Source of the DNA: Theobroma cacao
Lineage: Eukaryota; Streptophyta; Magnoliopsida; Malvales; Malvaceae
Direction: 5' to 3'
Length of the DNA stretch: 64,000 nt
NCBI RefSeq assembly: GCF_000208745.1
Contig: NC_030855.1
Location: 8,697,693 to 8,761,692 of the forward strand
Of this stretch, positions 11,505-22,981 are shown in pieces. Within the stretch, counting starts at the first letter, position 1, and every line of letters starts with the position of its first letter. Below the pieces are notes generated by a model. The model did not search any database, was not told the DNA's origin, and saw nothing but the letters and a program-made list of their open reading frames with translations. A program made the position numbers and the translations under genes.

Positions 11505-14230
11505 TGTCACGACCCAGAATTCCCATCAAGCCCGTGACAACTGCCGCGACGCCTCGATAGGCATTCATACCTCGAATACCGATCGAAACATCGCAAGGCT
11601 TTCGTACCAGTTTTCTTATCTCCCCTGTGGTTAATCGTTGCCAAATGTCGTATTTTAGAGGCTTTTAAGCCTTTTTTCGATTTAAAATAGTGAGAAAATA
11701 AATTTCACTTCACAAGGGCATTTTGGTCATTTTTCTTCAAAAATTTCAAATTCGACCAAAATGTAGTACTAAAGCGAGAAATGCATATTTCGAAATCGAA
11801 ATTAAATTTGAATGTCTAAAACGTGAGTTAAAATGGAATTATAACCATTTAAATAAAATAAAAATATTCGACAAAATATTCTATTTTCTTACAAATTAAT
11901 ATTTATAGAGTATTCTGAAAATGATTTTTCGTAGCATAAAAGTTGAATATATTTATACAAACTATAATACGAAAAACCAAAGTATGAAATTTAATTTACA
12001 ATGCTACATGGGCCCATAAATGAACAAAAGTAGTAAAAACAGTAAACCTACAGTTTTTGAAGTAGTGTAGCCAACTATAGTTCTCGACGATGTCTGCTAT
12101 CTACAAGCTAACCTAGCCTGAAATGATGGGATAAAAAAAATGTGAGATTATAAAATCTCAGTGAGTAAACAAACACCATCTAAATAATATAAAGGCGAGT
12201 AAAGGGAGACGATTAAAAATAATTAATTTCAGCAAATTTTTCACAACACGAATATTCATTTCAACCAAATAATCAATATGGCTCATGAATTTCTCAAAAC
12301 TTGGCTCATGCCAAATCCTGTACTCGGGGACACTTGGACTAGGGGTATCCAATAGAGTTTGCCAAGGCTGTGAAAAATTTTATATAATCATAAAATTTGT
12401 TTTTATTTAAAAAAAAAAAATCGTTCCTTGGCGTTGCTGAGTCTCACTTCACATGGTGGTTAACATGAAGTGCACTCAAAAAGCCCACCTTAGGAGATAC
12501 CCTACGTGCCTCTACAATCGAGGTGAGAATATAAAGGAGTTTATCGTGCCCCTCTAACAAGTTGGACCACGAAACCCCGCCACTGTAGTAGCTAATCTTT
12601 AATCCATCAATTGATCAAATCTCAATGGCATAGCATGGCAATTACATTACTAACCAATTTATCAAGGCAAAACAGACAGTTCATATTTTTTCAACACAAG
12701 TATAAATTCAGCCAATTATGCCAATTTATCACAAGCCATTTAATTCAAATCATAGTTTACAATAAATCACATGGTCTCCAATTACTCAAAATTTCAAATC
12801 CAACATTCTATTTTCAAATCAATTTATAAAAAAATCAATTTATCTTATAATTCCATTTATTTTATAAATTCATATTTTTCTCATAAAACAAGAAATTCAT
12901 CATTTAAAATAATTTTCACAAATCACAAAATTGAATAAAAACTACTCTAGATAATTCAGACGATAATAGGTTTACTCACAGNNNNNNNNNNNNNNNNNNN
13001 NNNNNNNNNNNNNNNNNNNNNNNNNNNNNNNNNNNNNNNNNNNNNNNNNNNNNNNNNNNNNNNNNNNNNNNNNNNNNNNNNNNNNNNNNNNNNNNNNNNN
13101 NNNNNNNNNNNNNNNNNNNNNNNNNNNNNNNNNNNNNNNNNNNNNNNNNNNNNNNNNNNNNNNNNNNNNNNNNNNNNNNNNNNNNNNNNNNNNNNNNNNN
13201 NNNNNNNNNNNNNNNNNNNNNNNNNNNNNNNNNNNNNNNNNNNNNNNNNNNNNNNNNNNNNNNNNNNNNNNNNNNNNNNNNNNNNNNNNNNNNNNNNNNN
13301 NNNNNNNNNNNNNNNNNNNNNNNNNNNNNNNNNNNNNNNNNNNNNNNNNNNNNNNNNNNNNNNNNNNNNNNNNNNNNNNNNNNNNNNNNNNNNNNNNNNN
13401 NNNNNNNNNNNNNNNNNNNNNNNNNNNNNNNNNNNNNNNNNNNNNNNNNNNNNNNNNNNNNNNNNNNNNNNNNNNNNNNNNNNNNNNNNNNNNNNNNNNN
13501 NNNNNNATTCCTTAAATTCTAGCCATCCATTTGTTTCCAAATTTTCACCATACACTTGTCCCACATATCCATAGCTTAGATAAAATTCTCAGACTTATCC
13601 AAAGGCTTGGTGGAGTAATTTTTGAAATTTACACTTTTACCCCTGTAAAAGTCAAAAATTACATATTTACCCCAAAAACTGAAAAATTGTCCATAGACAT
13701 ATTTTTCATCCCTTATGCTCATACCATTCTCCGATTTGTCAAATTTGATCTAAATTCTCTCAAAATCTCAAATTTTGTCCGTAAGTGGTAAAATTACGAT
13801 TTTACCCCTACACTCAAAAATCACCGAAATTAAATATTTTCACGGCTAAACCCTCAAATTATACTCCAATAAGTCTCATATAATCAATCTTAATCAAATG
13901 AGATGAAAAAAATCTTTTTTTTTCAAAAATTTCATGTTCGTCCTTAGGTGGCAAATTACCATTTTACCCCTAGAATACTTAAAGTCTGGATTAACTCTAA
14001 ATCGGACCTCAAACTCTGAATCCTCATTTTAAATCAATCCATGGGTTTTAGTTTTTCTCAAATTCATCCTGGATTCTCTGTTTAAATTAGGTCAAGACTT
14101 ATTTAACTGAACCGTACCATTAAGGGCAATACAGTCATTTAACTTATTTTTCGAGGCAATTCAATATACAAACATGCTATCCAAAGCATGTGAATGATAT
14201 ATCACAGATAATTTAGGGTCGGGTGTTACA
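11505..14230 (-). repeat. Gypsy-1 3' LTR
   Basis: 2.7 kb, including 525 N. Its + strand start TGTCACGACCC has a 7-bp inverted repeat, TGTCACG (11505-11511) and CGTGACA (11533-11539). The + strand end GGGTCGGGTGTTACA abuts the polypurine tract. Nearly colinear with 16355-17619 and 22511-22976. Confidence 0.9.
12982..13506. other. Assembly gap (525 N)
   Basis: A run of N inside the Gypsy-1 3' LTR. Confidence 1.
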
Positions 14231-14248
14231 GCACTACCCCCGTTAAAA
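14231..14248 (-). other. Gypsy-1 polypurine tract
   Basis: On the minus strand TTTTAACGGGGGTAGTGC directly precedes the 3' LTR (TGTAACACCCGACCC). It primes plus-strand synthesis. The 0.5 kb between it and gag (14249-14757) has no ORF that I recognise. Confidence 0.75.
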
Positions 14249-14757
14249 TAAAATTTTGCCCTCAAAATTTCACTGATCAATCTCAAAGAAAAAGTAAGGG
14301 TATCATCTTCAACTATTCCCACAAATTCGAAAAATCATCCTTTTTCTTAAATTATCTGTCATGCCTCTACGTTACCTTGTACCCTTCTCACATTTCGGCA
14401 TTAATTTGTCACTTAAAACTCCAAATAATAAAGTTTAGCATCAAAATCAATAACCATTTATATTCTCTTGTGTTTACCACATATGATAAATAAAGTCGAT
14501 ATTTCCAAATTCTTCTCTCTCTATATCACTTGTCAACATCAATGAATCCCACTTTAGAATACTCTTTCCATATTATATAATAATTTCACCATATAGTACT
14601 ACAACACTATGTTCCTCTATTCTACTGTCATGTCTACTCCATAGTCTCTATAACAACTATTTCTAATTAACTTCTCTTCTGAATGAGTGTGAACTACATT
14701 TTCTTCCTCTAATGGTGACAGGTTTCTACTAGTAAATGATGCAAATGTTATACTCAC

Positions 14758-16190
14758 TTAGAACCTATCCAAGTCAAAATCTATTAAAGCATATGCATCT
14801 TTATCAATTAAAATCGTAGTACCTGTCACTGCTCCTGGTTGGACTTGTGCCTCTTCTTCCGCTATAGCGAAAACCCTTGTCAAAATACGAGTCTGTGGTC
14901 TAGGAGGTGGATACGTTGGGGCGTTACTCTCCACGTCAGACTGTATAGTCACTCCCGGTCTCAGTTGTACTTTAGTGGAATCTTTCCTTTGTACATTCGT
15001 GCGAGCTGGTGGAGATGAAATAGCTATAGTGGGCCGTCCTAACTGCGGGCAATCACTCCTACAGTGACCTAATTGATCACAATAAAAGCATCTCACAAGC
15101 TTCTTACACAGCCCGACATGATATTTCCCGCAATGTTTGCATCTGTCAAGACCTTCGAAACTTTTCTCAAAAGTAGTCATTTCAAACTTACTAAATTTCG
15201 GAGGCCTTTGCTGTGTTTGTGAAACTGAAGGTCGAAAGATGTTATTGAGGCAAAAGTAGTACTCCTTGAGATAGACGAATCTTTACCCCTTTTTGGTGGT
15301 TGACTGGAAAATCCACCTGGATTTATTCTCTTTACAATTTCAGCTCGAATTCTCCTATTTTCGTTCGCGAGCTTCTCGGCCCTTAGAGCCATCTGTACTA
15401 CCTCCTTGTGTGGCTCCCTACCAATCACTGTCATCCGCTCCCCGATCTCATTATGGAGCCCTTCTTCAAAGTAATTGGCCTGATCTTGCTCTAATTTCAC
15501 TAAATCTGGCACATACAATATCAACTCGTTGAAACGAGCTTCGTATTCCTCTACGGTTAGATTCCCTTGTTTCAAGCTTAGAAACTCTCTTTTCTTTTCT
15601 CTCTGGTGGAAATAAGTAAAATACTGACTATCGAACTCTTTGATAAAATCTGACCAGGTTAGTGGAGTGGTGTAACGGGACTTCACTAAACTCCACTAGG
15701 TACGATCTCTATTTTCCAATAAGCGGGTGGCCGCCATCAATTTCATGTCATCGTCTAATCTCATGTCAGATAATGTCTTCGATAACTGATTAATCCAATC
15801 CTTAGCCTTCGCTGCATCTAATTCACCCATAAAAGATACGCAGCCAAGCTACCTAGCTTCCTTCAACTTATTAGAAATGGGAATATCCAGCATCGGTAAT
15901 ATTGTAGAAGTATCTGGAGGTACGGTAAGTGGAATCTAACCAGCTTGAGCTTGGCCAGCCATCGCGGTAAGGAAAGCTGCCAATGCTTGAACCATCTCAG
16001 GAGGCATGGCAGGAGTACTAGTAGTTGGTGGAGGATGTGGAAGACTTTCGGGCTGCTCAACAGCAGGTGCTGCTCTAATAGTGGACGCAGCCGATTCCTC
16101 TTCCATAAGATCTGGCCGATTTTGTCGAGGACGACCTCTGCCCCTCCTAGCTGATCTAGTAAGGGGTGGATGTCCACGTCGAGGAAGCAT
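14758..16190 (-). pseudogene. Gypsy-1 gag with start of protease
   Basis: Minus-strand Ty3/Gypsy Gag. It begins MLPRRGHPPLTRSARRGRGR (ATG at 16190), with a stop at about 15936 in the next segment and another in the W-S-L region near 15690. The retrotransposon gag core lies at 15177-15686 (PLTWSDFIKEFDSQYF, FLSLKQGNLTVEEYEARFNE). A frameshift near 15240 leads into 14758-15180, with a Cys/His-rich CKHCGKYHVGLC and a proper CX2CX4HX4C knuckle CFYCDQLGHCRSDC. The end, RVFAIAEEEA then GTTILIDKDAYALID, is the usual gag-to-protease junction, but the sequence stops just at the Asp active-site region. Defective by stops and a frameshift. Confidence 0.9.
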
Positions 16191-16338
16191 AATTTTCTAT
16201 AAAAGAAAACAAAACAAGTCTAAGCAACCTCAAACTCTATATGCAGACCTACGTATTCTAATTGACCTGATTTAACTCGGGGCGACGCTGACACTGTAAA
16301 CCTTTAAAACAATTTTAAAACTGAAAGTTTTAAAATCA

Positions 16339-16350
16339 TCTTTGATACCA
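16339..16350 (-). other. Gypsy-1 primer-binding site
   Basis: Minus strand TGGTATCAAAGA, 4 bases from the LTR end at 16355. It resembles the initiator tRNA-Met site, matching fully in its first eight bases. Confidence 0.75.
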
Positions 16351-16354
16351 CTTT

Positions 16355-17619
16355 TGTCATGACCAAGAATTCTCATCGAGCCCGTGACAACCACCACGAT
16401 GTCTCGATAGGCATTCATACCCCGAATACCGACTTAAACATCGCAAGGCCTTCGTACTAGTTTTCTTATCTCCCCTGTGGTTAATTGTTGCCAAATGTCG
16501 TATTTTAGAGGCTTTTAAGCCTTTTTTCGATTTAAAACAGTGGGAAAATAAATTTCACTTCATAGGGGCATTTTGGTCATTTTTCGTAAAAAATTTCAAA
16601 TTCGACCAAAATGTAGTACTTAAGCGAGAAATGCATATTTCGAAATCGAAATTAAATTTGAATGTCTAAAACGTGATTTAAAATGGAATTATAACCACTT
16701 AAATAAAATAAAAATATTCGACAAAATATTCTATTTTCTTACAAATTAATATTTATAGAGTATTCTGAAAATGATTTTTAGCAATATAAAAGTTAAATAT
16801 ATTTATACAAACTACAATACGGAAAACCAAAGTATGAAATTTAATTTACAGTGCTACGTGGGCTCACGAATGAACAAAAGTAGTAAAGACAGTAAACCTA
16901 CAGTTTTTGAAGTAGTATGGCCAACTATACTTCTCGACGATGCCTGGTATCTACAGGCTAACCCGGCATGAAATGATGGGATAAAAAAAATGGTGAGATT
17001 ATAAAATCTCAGTGAGTAAACAAACACCATTTAAATAATCTAAAGGCGAGTAAAGGGAGACAATTAAAAATAATTCATTCCAGTAAATTTTTCACAACAC
17101 GAATATTCATTTCAACCAATAATCAATATGGCTCATAAATTTCTCAAAACTTAGCTTATGCCAAATCCTGTACTCGGGGACACTTGGACTAGGGGTATCC
17201 AACCGAGTCTGCCAAGGTTGTGAAAAATTTTATATAATCATAAAACTTGTTTTTATTTAAAAAAAAACAGCCATTCCTTGGCGTTGACTGAGTCTCACTT
17301 CACATGGTGGTTAACGTGAAGTGCACTGAAAAAGCCCACCTCAGGAGATACCCTACGTGCCTCTACGACCGAGGTGAGAATATAAAGGAGTTTACCATGC
17401 CCCTCTAATAGGCTGATCCACGAAACCATGCCACTGCAGTAGCTAATCTTTAATCCACTAATTGATCAAATCTCAATGGCATAGCATGGCAATTACATTA
17501 CTAACCAATTTATCAAGGCAAAACAGATAGTTCATATTTTTTCAACACAAGTATAAATTCAACCAATTATGCCAATTTATCACAAGCCATTTAATTCAAA
17601 TCATAATTTACAATAAACT
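16355..17619 (-). repeat. Gypsy-1 5' LTR, proximal part
   Basis: Starts TGTCATGACCAAG next to the primer-binding site and is colinear with 11505-12767. Many differences from the other LTR near its start are C-to-T or G-to-A changes at CG sites. Interrupted by Gypsy-2 at 17620 and resumes at about 22511 after a missing stretch of roughly 1 kb. Confidence 0.85.
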
Positions 17620-20423
17620 TGTCACGACCTAATTTTTCGGGCCATGACCGGCGCATGAGCTCAATGAGCATAGCTCACTAAGCCCAAGCAAGCCTATCCA
17701 TTTACCTTTGCTTAACAAATTTATCATATCATGCATACACACACACNNNNNNNNNNNNNNNNNNNNNNNNNNNNNNNNNNNNNNNNNNNNNNNNNNNNNN
17801 NNNNNNNNNNNNNNNNNNNNNNNNNNNNNNNNNNNNNNNNNNNNNNNNNNNNNNNNNNNNNNNNNNNNNNNNNNNNNNNNNNNNNNNNNNNNNNNNNNNN
17901 NNNNNNNNNNNNNNNNNNNNNNNNNNNNNNNNNNNNNNNNNNNNNNNNNNNNNNNNNNNNNNNNNNNNNNNNNNNNNNNNNNNNNNNNNNNNNNNNNNNN
18001 NNNNNNNNNNNNNNNNNNNNNNNNNNNNNNNNNNNNNNNNNNNNNNNNNNNNNNNNNNNNNNNNNNNNNNNNNNNNNNNNNNNNNNNNNNNNNNNNNNNN
18101 NNNNNNNNNNNNNNNNNNNNNNNNNNNNNNNNNNNNNNNNNNNNNNNNNNNNNNNNNNNNNNNNNNNNNNNNNNNNNNNNNNNNNNNNNNNNNNNNNNNN
18201 NNNNNNNNNNNNNNNNNNNNNNNNNNNNNNNNNNNNNNNNNNNNNNNNNNNNNNNNNNNNNNNNNNNNNNNNNNNNNNNNNNNNNNNNNNNNNNNNNNNN
18301 NNNNNNNNNNNNNNNNNNNNNNNNNNNNNNNNNNNNNNNNNNNNNNNNNNNNNNNNNNNNNNNNNNNNNNNNNNNNNNNNNNNNNNNNNNNNNNNNNNNN
18401 NNNNNNNNNNNNNNNNNNNNNNNNNNNNNNNNNNNNNNNNNNNNNNNNNNNNNNNNNNNNNNNNNNNNNNNNNNNNNNNNNNNNNNNNNNNNNNNNNNNN
18501 NNNNNNNNNNNNNNNNNNNNNNNNNNNNNNNNNNNNNNNNNNNNNNNNNNNNNNNNNNNNNNNNNNNNNNNNNNNNNNNNNNNNNNNNNNNNNNNNNNNN
18601 NNNNNNNNNNNNNNNNNNNNNNNNNNNNNNNNNNNNNNNNNNNNNNNNNNNNNNNNNNNNNNNNNNNATATATCATCATATTGCAATAATGCATGAATCC
18701 ATAGCAATCACATATCACAACATCAAACCATTTAACAAAAGCTTGTTCCCAAGGTACATTTTCTAAGATAAGTTGGATAGAATCTTTCATATTCCCCAAA
18801 ACAAGTTTGAAATGCAAGTCCACTCATCGATATCGAAAATCCGGATTCCAGGTGCACTAGGACTAATAGTCCTTAAGCGCAATTCCTTTGCCTTTTTCGG
18901 ACGTCTCACTACCTTGACAAATAACAAAGTCAAGAAATTTACTATATTGTCCCTATATTGATATAAACTAATTTAAATTACTAATGCTTGATATGTAAAT
19001 GCAAAAATACGTCCGATTACTGCTTAATCGCAGTATCGATTAAATTCGACTGATCACCGATTAATTGGCGATTGTGTCCAAATCACCTCCAAATTAATCC
19101 ATTTTTCCTCTAATACCTTAATTTACCACATACCATTTAAATAAAGCCAAATTCAGCATTAGAACCCTCATAGTTCCTTATAGAAAAATTCTGTCATTTG
19201 GTGCACTAGCACCAAAATTTTTTTCTACATAACAGTTTCACCTTAATTCATCATTTTCCAAGCCATTTTCCTTGAAATAAAAACAATCCCCCATTGATAT
19301 TCAGCCCTCATGGTTCGACCAACAAGGAACCCTAGAGAAATTGAATATTTCTTTTGTGTTTTTGTTCATAACCATGCTTAACTATCCCTAAACACTAACA
19401 TAATCTAAAATCAAATTATTCCAACAACAATTCCTCTTCCATACCCATTTTTCATAATTGAATTCATCATGATAACTCAATATTCAACCATGGAAATCAA
19501 GAACAAAAGCATGGGTAAGCTAGGTATCAAGGAGAATTAAAGAAATTCTACCTTACCTAGCTTGTTTCCTTGATTTCTTCACTTTTTCTTTGAATTTCCA
19601 TCTAGGTTTTCTTGTTTTTCCCTTATTTCTTCCTTTGTTCTTGTTGCTGGTTGCCTAGGTCGAATATGGTGAGAGAATTGGGGATTTAATGGGCTGATTT
19701 CTATAAAAAATAATAAAATAATCAAACATGCCACGTGTCACATGCTTATTGGCCCAATTTTTTAACTTTTTGACTTTTTCTTCTTAATTTTTCACCACAA
19801 ATATTCTGGTATTTATCCAATCCTACCACAATTAAAATCCCTTGGTCTTGACAAATGCTAGGGTGAAAAATTAACCAATTTGCCCTCGAGACGAAAAAAT
19901 TACGATTTTGCCCCTATACTCCGAAATGTACCGGAATCACATTATTTATACTTTTCAACCTCAAATAACACTAATATTGATAAATATTAACCAAATGGGG
20001 CAAAAAAATCATTTTATAAAAATTTCTGTTTAGTCCTCTAGTGGCAAATTTACCATTTTGCCCTTGTGCTCCAAAAATACCGAGAATCACAATTTTTCAC
20101 TACTAAACATCATTTTATACTCCAATAATCATAATTATATTTCATATAATTATTCTTGGTCAAATGTGGTCAAATCTTGACCAAAATTCTCCATTTTATC
20201 AACAAAAGGTAAAATGACCGTTTTGTCCCTAAACGGTCAATTTTCCTGATGGACTCCAAACTGGAGCTTGAACTCCGAATCACTATTCTAAGCTATTCTT
20301 TGGGTTTCAAAATTTTCAAATTCCTCTTAGAATTTCTATTTGAACTAGTTCAAGGCTTGATTTAACTTAGTTATACAACTCGGTACAATACCGTCTTTTA
20401 ATCGAGCTTGACAGGGTCTCACA
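17620..20423 (-). repeat. Gypsy-2 3' LTR
   Basis: Starts TGTCACGACCTAATTTTTCG and ends GGGTCTCACA, the LTR-B pattern; the segment after the gap (18668-18835) matches the solo LTR-B near 47420-47590. Downstream (about 19420-19560) it instead closely matches LTR-E at about 59040-59180, so it is a mosaic. 921 N inside. The small open frame 18773-18961 is unsupported. Confidence 0.8.
17747..18667. other. Assembly gap (921 N) after an AC microsatellite
   Basis: A run of N immediately following ACACACAC. The solo LTR-B has an (AC)n(AT)n tract at the same place (47383-47421), so the gap probably begins in that simple repeat. Confidence 1.
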
Positions 20424-20440
20424 TTCTCCCCCACTAATAA
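20424..20440 (-). other. Gypsy-2 polypurine tract
   Basis: Minus strand TTATTAGTGGGGGAGAA directly before the LTR start TGTGAGACCC, the usual Ty3/Gypsy arrangement. Confidence 0.7.
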
Positions 20441-20930
20441 AAATTCGATCCCTGAATTTAAGTTCAATGTAGAGTGGCTTACCTTTACATATCGAAGAGG
20501 TGTGGATGCTTTTTCTGCATCTCATCCTCAGCTTCCCACATCACCTCTTTTAAATCCTGATACCAATATTGTCACTAGGGATGGCTCCACCCTTCAGGGA
20601 AGCCCTTTCTCCCTTCCGCGACGAGCAACAAAGGGTACCTATCAGAGCACTTGGCAAGCAGTATCACTCAGCCTCGTTGCCAAGCTCCTGAATGTACCAC
20701 ATAGGCTGCCATATGCGCCTCCTCCAATATCTCTCTCCTCAATTCATCATTATCCGGCACATAAAGTCTATTTCCATACCTCAACATTTCATATGTGCCT
20801 TTGGTAAACATCTTTTCTTTCTTTCCATAAGGATCCTCCAACTGATCCTTAAGCTCCTTAAGGTGTCTAACACCACTAAATTCACTAAGGTATTTTTATC
20901 TTTGATTCGAGCTACGCAAGATTTATTTTC
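20441..20930 (-). pseudogene. Gypsy-2 integrase and pol C-terminus remnants
   Basis: Minus-strand reading of 20690-20870 gives a tract resembling the integrase zinc-binding region (RLYVPDNDELRREILEEAH, then a VHSGA-like HPG position). At 20500-20560 it gives the typical Gypsy pol end (WEAEDEMQKKHPHLF). The catalytic DDE core between them is missing, as is everything from protease to RNase H. The + strand frames here are antisense shadows. Confidence 0.7.
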
Positions 20931-22510
20931 TTATTCAGTCACAAATACCTCCTTTAAAGGAGTAGGTACCACCAAGTATTCTTCTCTCCTAACACGATTC
21001 TTACTCAATCGATGTGCAAAACATGTAGAAATAAGCAGATAGGTTAAACCAAGCTCAAACAACACCCAAGCATTCATATCATAGATAGGAAAAATACTTG
21101 AGACCACTGCATTTGAGGTTTGGGCCTCTTGAGGAGTTAAAGCATACACCCTCGCTTGGGTCGCTCCCAATAAGCTCTGACGTCCAGACCCATATGGTCT
21201 ACCTCGAGAGGAAGCACTAGCGCCTTTATCTCTTATCTCGTTAACCTCTTGGCCAATTGAAACAATTGTCGAAGGAGCAGACAAAGCTAGCTGATTAGGA
21301 CTGTGAACAGAACCTTGCGATTGTTGGGCCATCGAATAATTCCTCACTCTATGTCCAAGCTGGCCACAATCAAAACAAGTTTTCATGGGAAAATAGCATC
21401 GTCTTCTGTGTCATCTTCAACAATTATCACAGGGAGGAATGGCTTGACTAATTTGCCTTGAGTCTTGTTGTTGCCTCCTTCCACTAAAAACTTCCTGCCT
21501 TGACTCAACACTTGTACTCATCACGTTACTCCCTTGTTGGGGTAACCTTAATTCCCCATGTGGGCCTTGACGGTTAGAAAATGAAATCCCACTGCTAAAG
21601 TCTCTACGACCCTGATAACCCTCAGTCTTGGCTCATTTTGCTACATCTTTTGCGGCCTTACTCTCACTAGTCCTCATCTCAATTTGTTGAGCACAATCCA
21701 CAGCCGCAGAGTAAGTGTTGAAATCTCGGGAGGCCACAGCCTGAAACAATGGTTCCACTAATCCATCCACAAACCTTTGGATTTTCATCTCCTCTGTGGA
21801 AACCAAGTAAGGTGCATACCAAGAAATCTGCGTAAATTTTATATCATACTCCGACACCGTCATGCCCGGAGTCTTCACCAATGCCTCAAACTCTCTGGCT
21901 CGGGTATATCGCACACTGTGCGATAAAAATCGATCTAGGAAGGCTGTACTAAATTCACTCCAAGTTAGTGGTGTAGCATCTATCGGCCTACCCCTTCGCA
22001 TGGAGTCATACCCTTCCTGTGCTACATCCTCCAATTGAAAAGCTACTAGCTCCACTAACCTAACGCTAGAACACCCCATAGCATTACAAGTCTTCTCCAT
22101 CTTGTTTAAGAAAACCTGAGGTTTCTCTGATACATCTGACCTCGTAAATGAGGAAGGCTTAAGCTTCAGAAAGTTAGTGAGTGAAACCTCTATCTGACCT
22201 CTGTCACCCTCGGGAGGTTGGCAGTTTGTCTGGCCTTAGGAACTAGGGGACTCTTGCTCCATATGTCTCCCCTCTACTATTTTCTGTATATCCTCCATAC
22301 GAGCTGCCATCATTTCTACAACCCGATTGACTCCCTGCAGACCTGCTGCCAAGTCCTCAATAATAATGCCTCCGTCGGTGGCCTAACAGTCTCACCTAAG
22401 GGCTGTCCCTCATCTCTCCTATTCACAAGCGTACTCGCTCTCACCGGCCTAGCGACCCTGTCACGTCTACCTCGTCCCCTACGGGTGGGTGCCCGTGGGC
22501 TATTAGTCAT
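20931..22510 (-). pseudogene. Gypsy-2 gag, broken
   Basis: Ty3/Gypsy Gag in three open segments: N-terminus 22510-22316 (MTNSPRAPTRRGRGR, Arg-rich), core 22100-21633 ([29 protein letters not shown]) and nucleocapsid 21386-20931. The zinc knuckle reads CFDCGQLGHRVRNY: the last Cys of CX2CX4HX4C is Tyr. Beyond it a degenerate protease start (VLFELGLTYLLIS where the family has an Asp-Pro-Gly active site) continues to PTPLKEVFVTE. Frameshifts at about 22320 and 21600-21390. The sequence differs enough from the Gypsy-1 Gag to mark another family. Confidence 0.85.
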
Positions 22511-22976
22511 CTCAAATTTTGTCCGCGGGTGGTAAAATTACGATTTTGCCCCTACACTCCAAAAATCATCGAAATTAAACTTTTCGCTGCCAAACCCTCA
22601 AATTATACTCCAATAAATCTAATAGAATCAATTTTTATCAAACGAGATTAAAAAAAATCTTTTTTTTTTCAAAAATTCCATATTCGTCTTCAGATGGTAA
22701 ATTACCATTTTGCCCCTGAAATACTTAAAGTTCGGATTAACTCCAAATCGGACCTCAAACTGTGAATCCTCATTTTAAATCAATCCATAGGTTTTAGTTT
22801 TTCTCAAATTCATCCTCGATTCTCTATTTAAATTAGTTCAAGACTTATTTAACTGAACTGTACCGTTAGGGGCAATATAATCATTTAACTTGTTTTTCGG
22901 GGCAATTCAATATACAAACATGCTATCCAAAGCATGTGAATGATACATCAAAGATAATTTAGGGTCGGGTGTTACA
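22511..22976 (-). repeat. Gypsy-1 5' LTR, distal part
   Basis: Colinear with 13770-14230 of the other LTR (CTCAAATTTTGTCCG... to GGGTCGGGTGTTACA) and ends at the TSD AAAAT. The portion equivalent to 12768-13769 is missing between 17619 and 22511. Confidence 0.85.
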
Positions 22977-22981
22977 AAAAT

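Larger units (their letters stand above)
17620..22510 (-). mobile_element. Gypsy-2, truncated Ty3/Gypsy element
   Basis: On the minus strand: gag (22510-20931), integrase and pol-end remnants (about 20900-20440), polypurine tract (20424-20440) and 3' LTR (20423-17620). Protease core, RT and RNase H are missing. The 5' LTR, primer-binding site and leader are absent: the gag ATG (22510) abuts LTR sequence of Gypsy-1. The left junction (AAACT before 17620) has no partner on the right, so one deletion probably removed the 5' end of Gypsy-2 with about 1 kb of the host LTR. Confidence 0.85.
11505..22976 (-). mobile_element. Gypsy-1, gag-only LTR element (TR-GAG-like)
   Basis: Element with TGTCACGACC...GGGTGTTACA ends and perfect TSD AAAAT (11500-11504 and 22977-22981); Copia-2 shows the empty site near 31050. 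On the minus strand the order is 5' LTR (22976-22511 plus 17619-16355, split by Gypsy-2), primer-binding site (16350-16339), gag (16190-14758), polypurine tract (14248-14231), 3' LTR (14230-11505). There is no RT, RNase H or integrase, and too little room for them, matching the TR-GAG class of gag-only elements known in plants. It would need enzymes from a related element. Confidence 0.9.

Noticed and set aside
15945..16275. + strand frames opposite the Gypsy-1 gag start
   Set aside because: Antisense shadows of the Arg/Pro-rich Gag N-terminus, which is supported by its continuity with the gag core.
17708..18823. Four long frames on both strands over the second large N run
   Set aside because: Same artefact; real flanks are LTR sequence.
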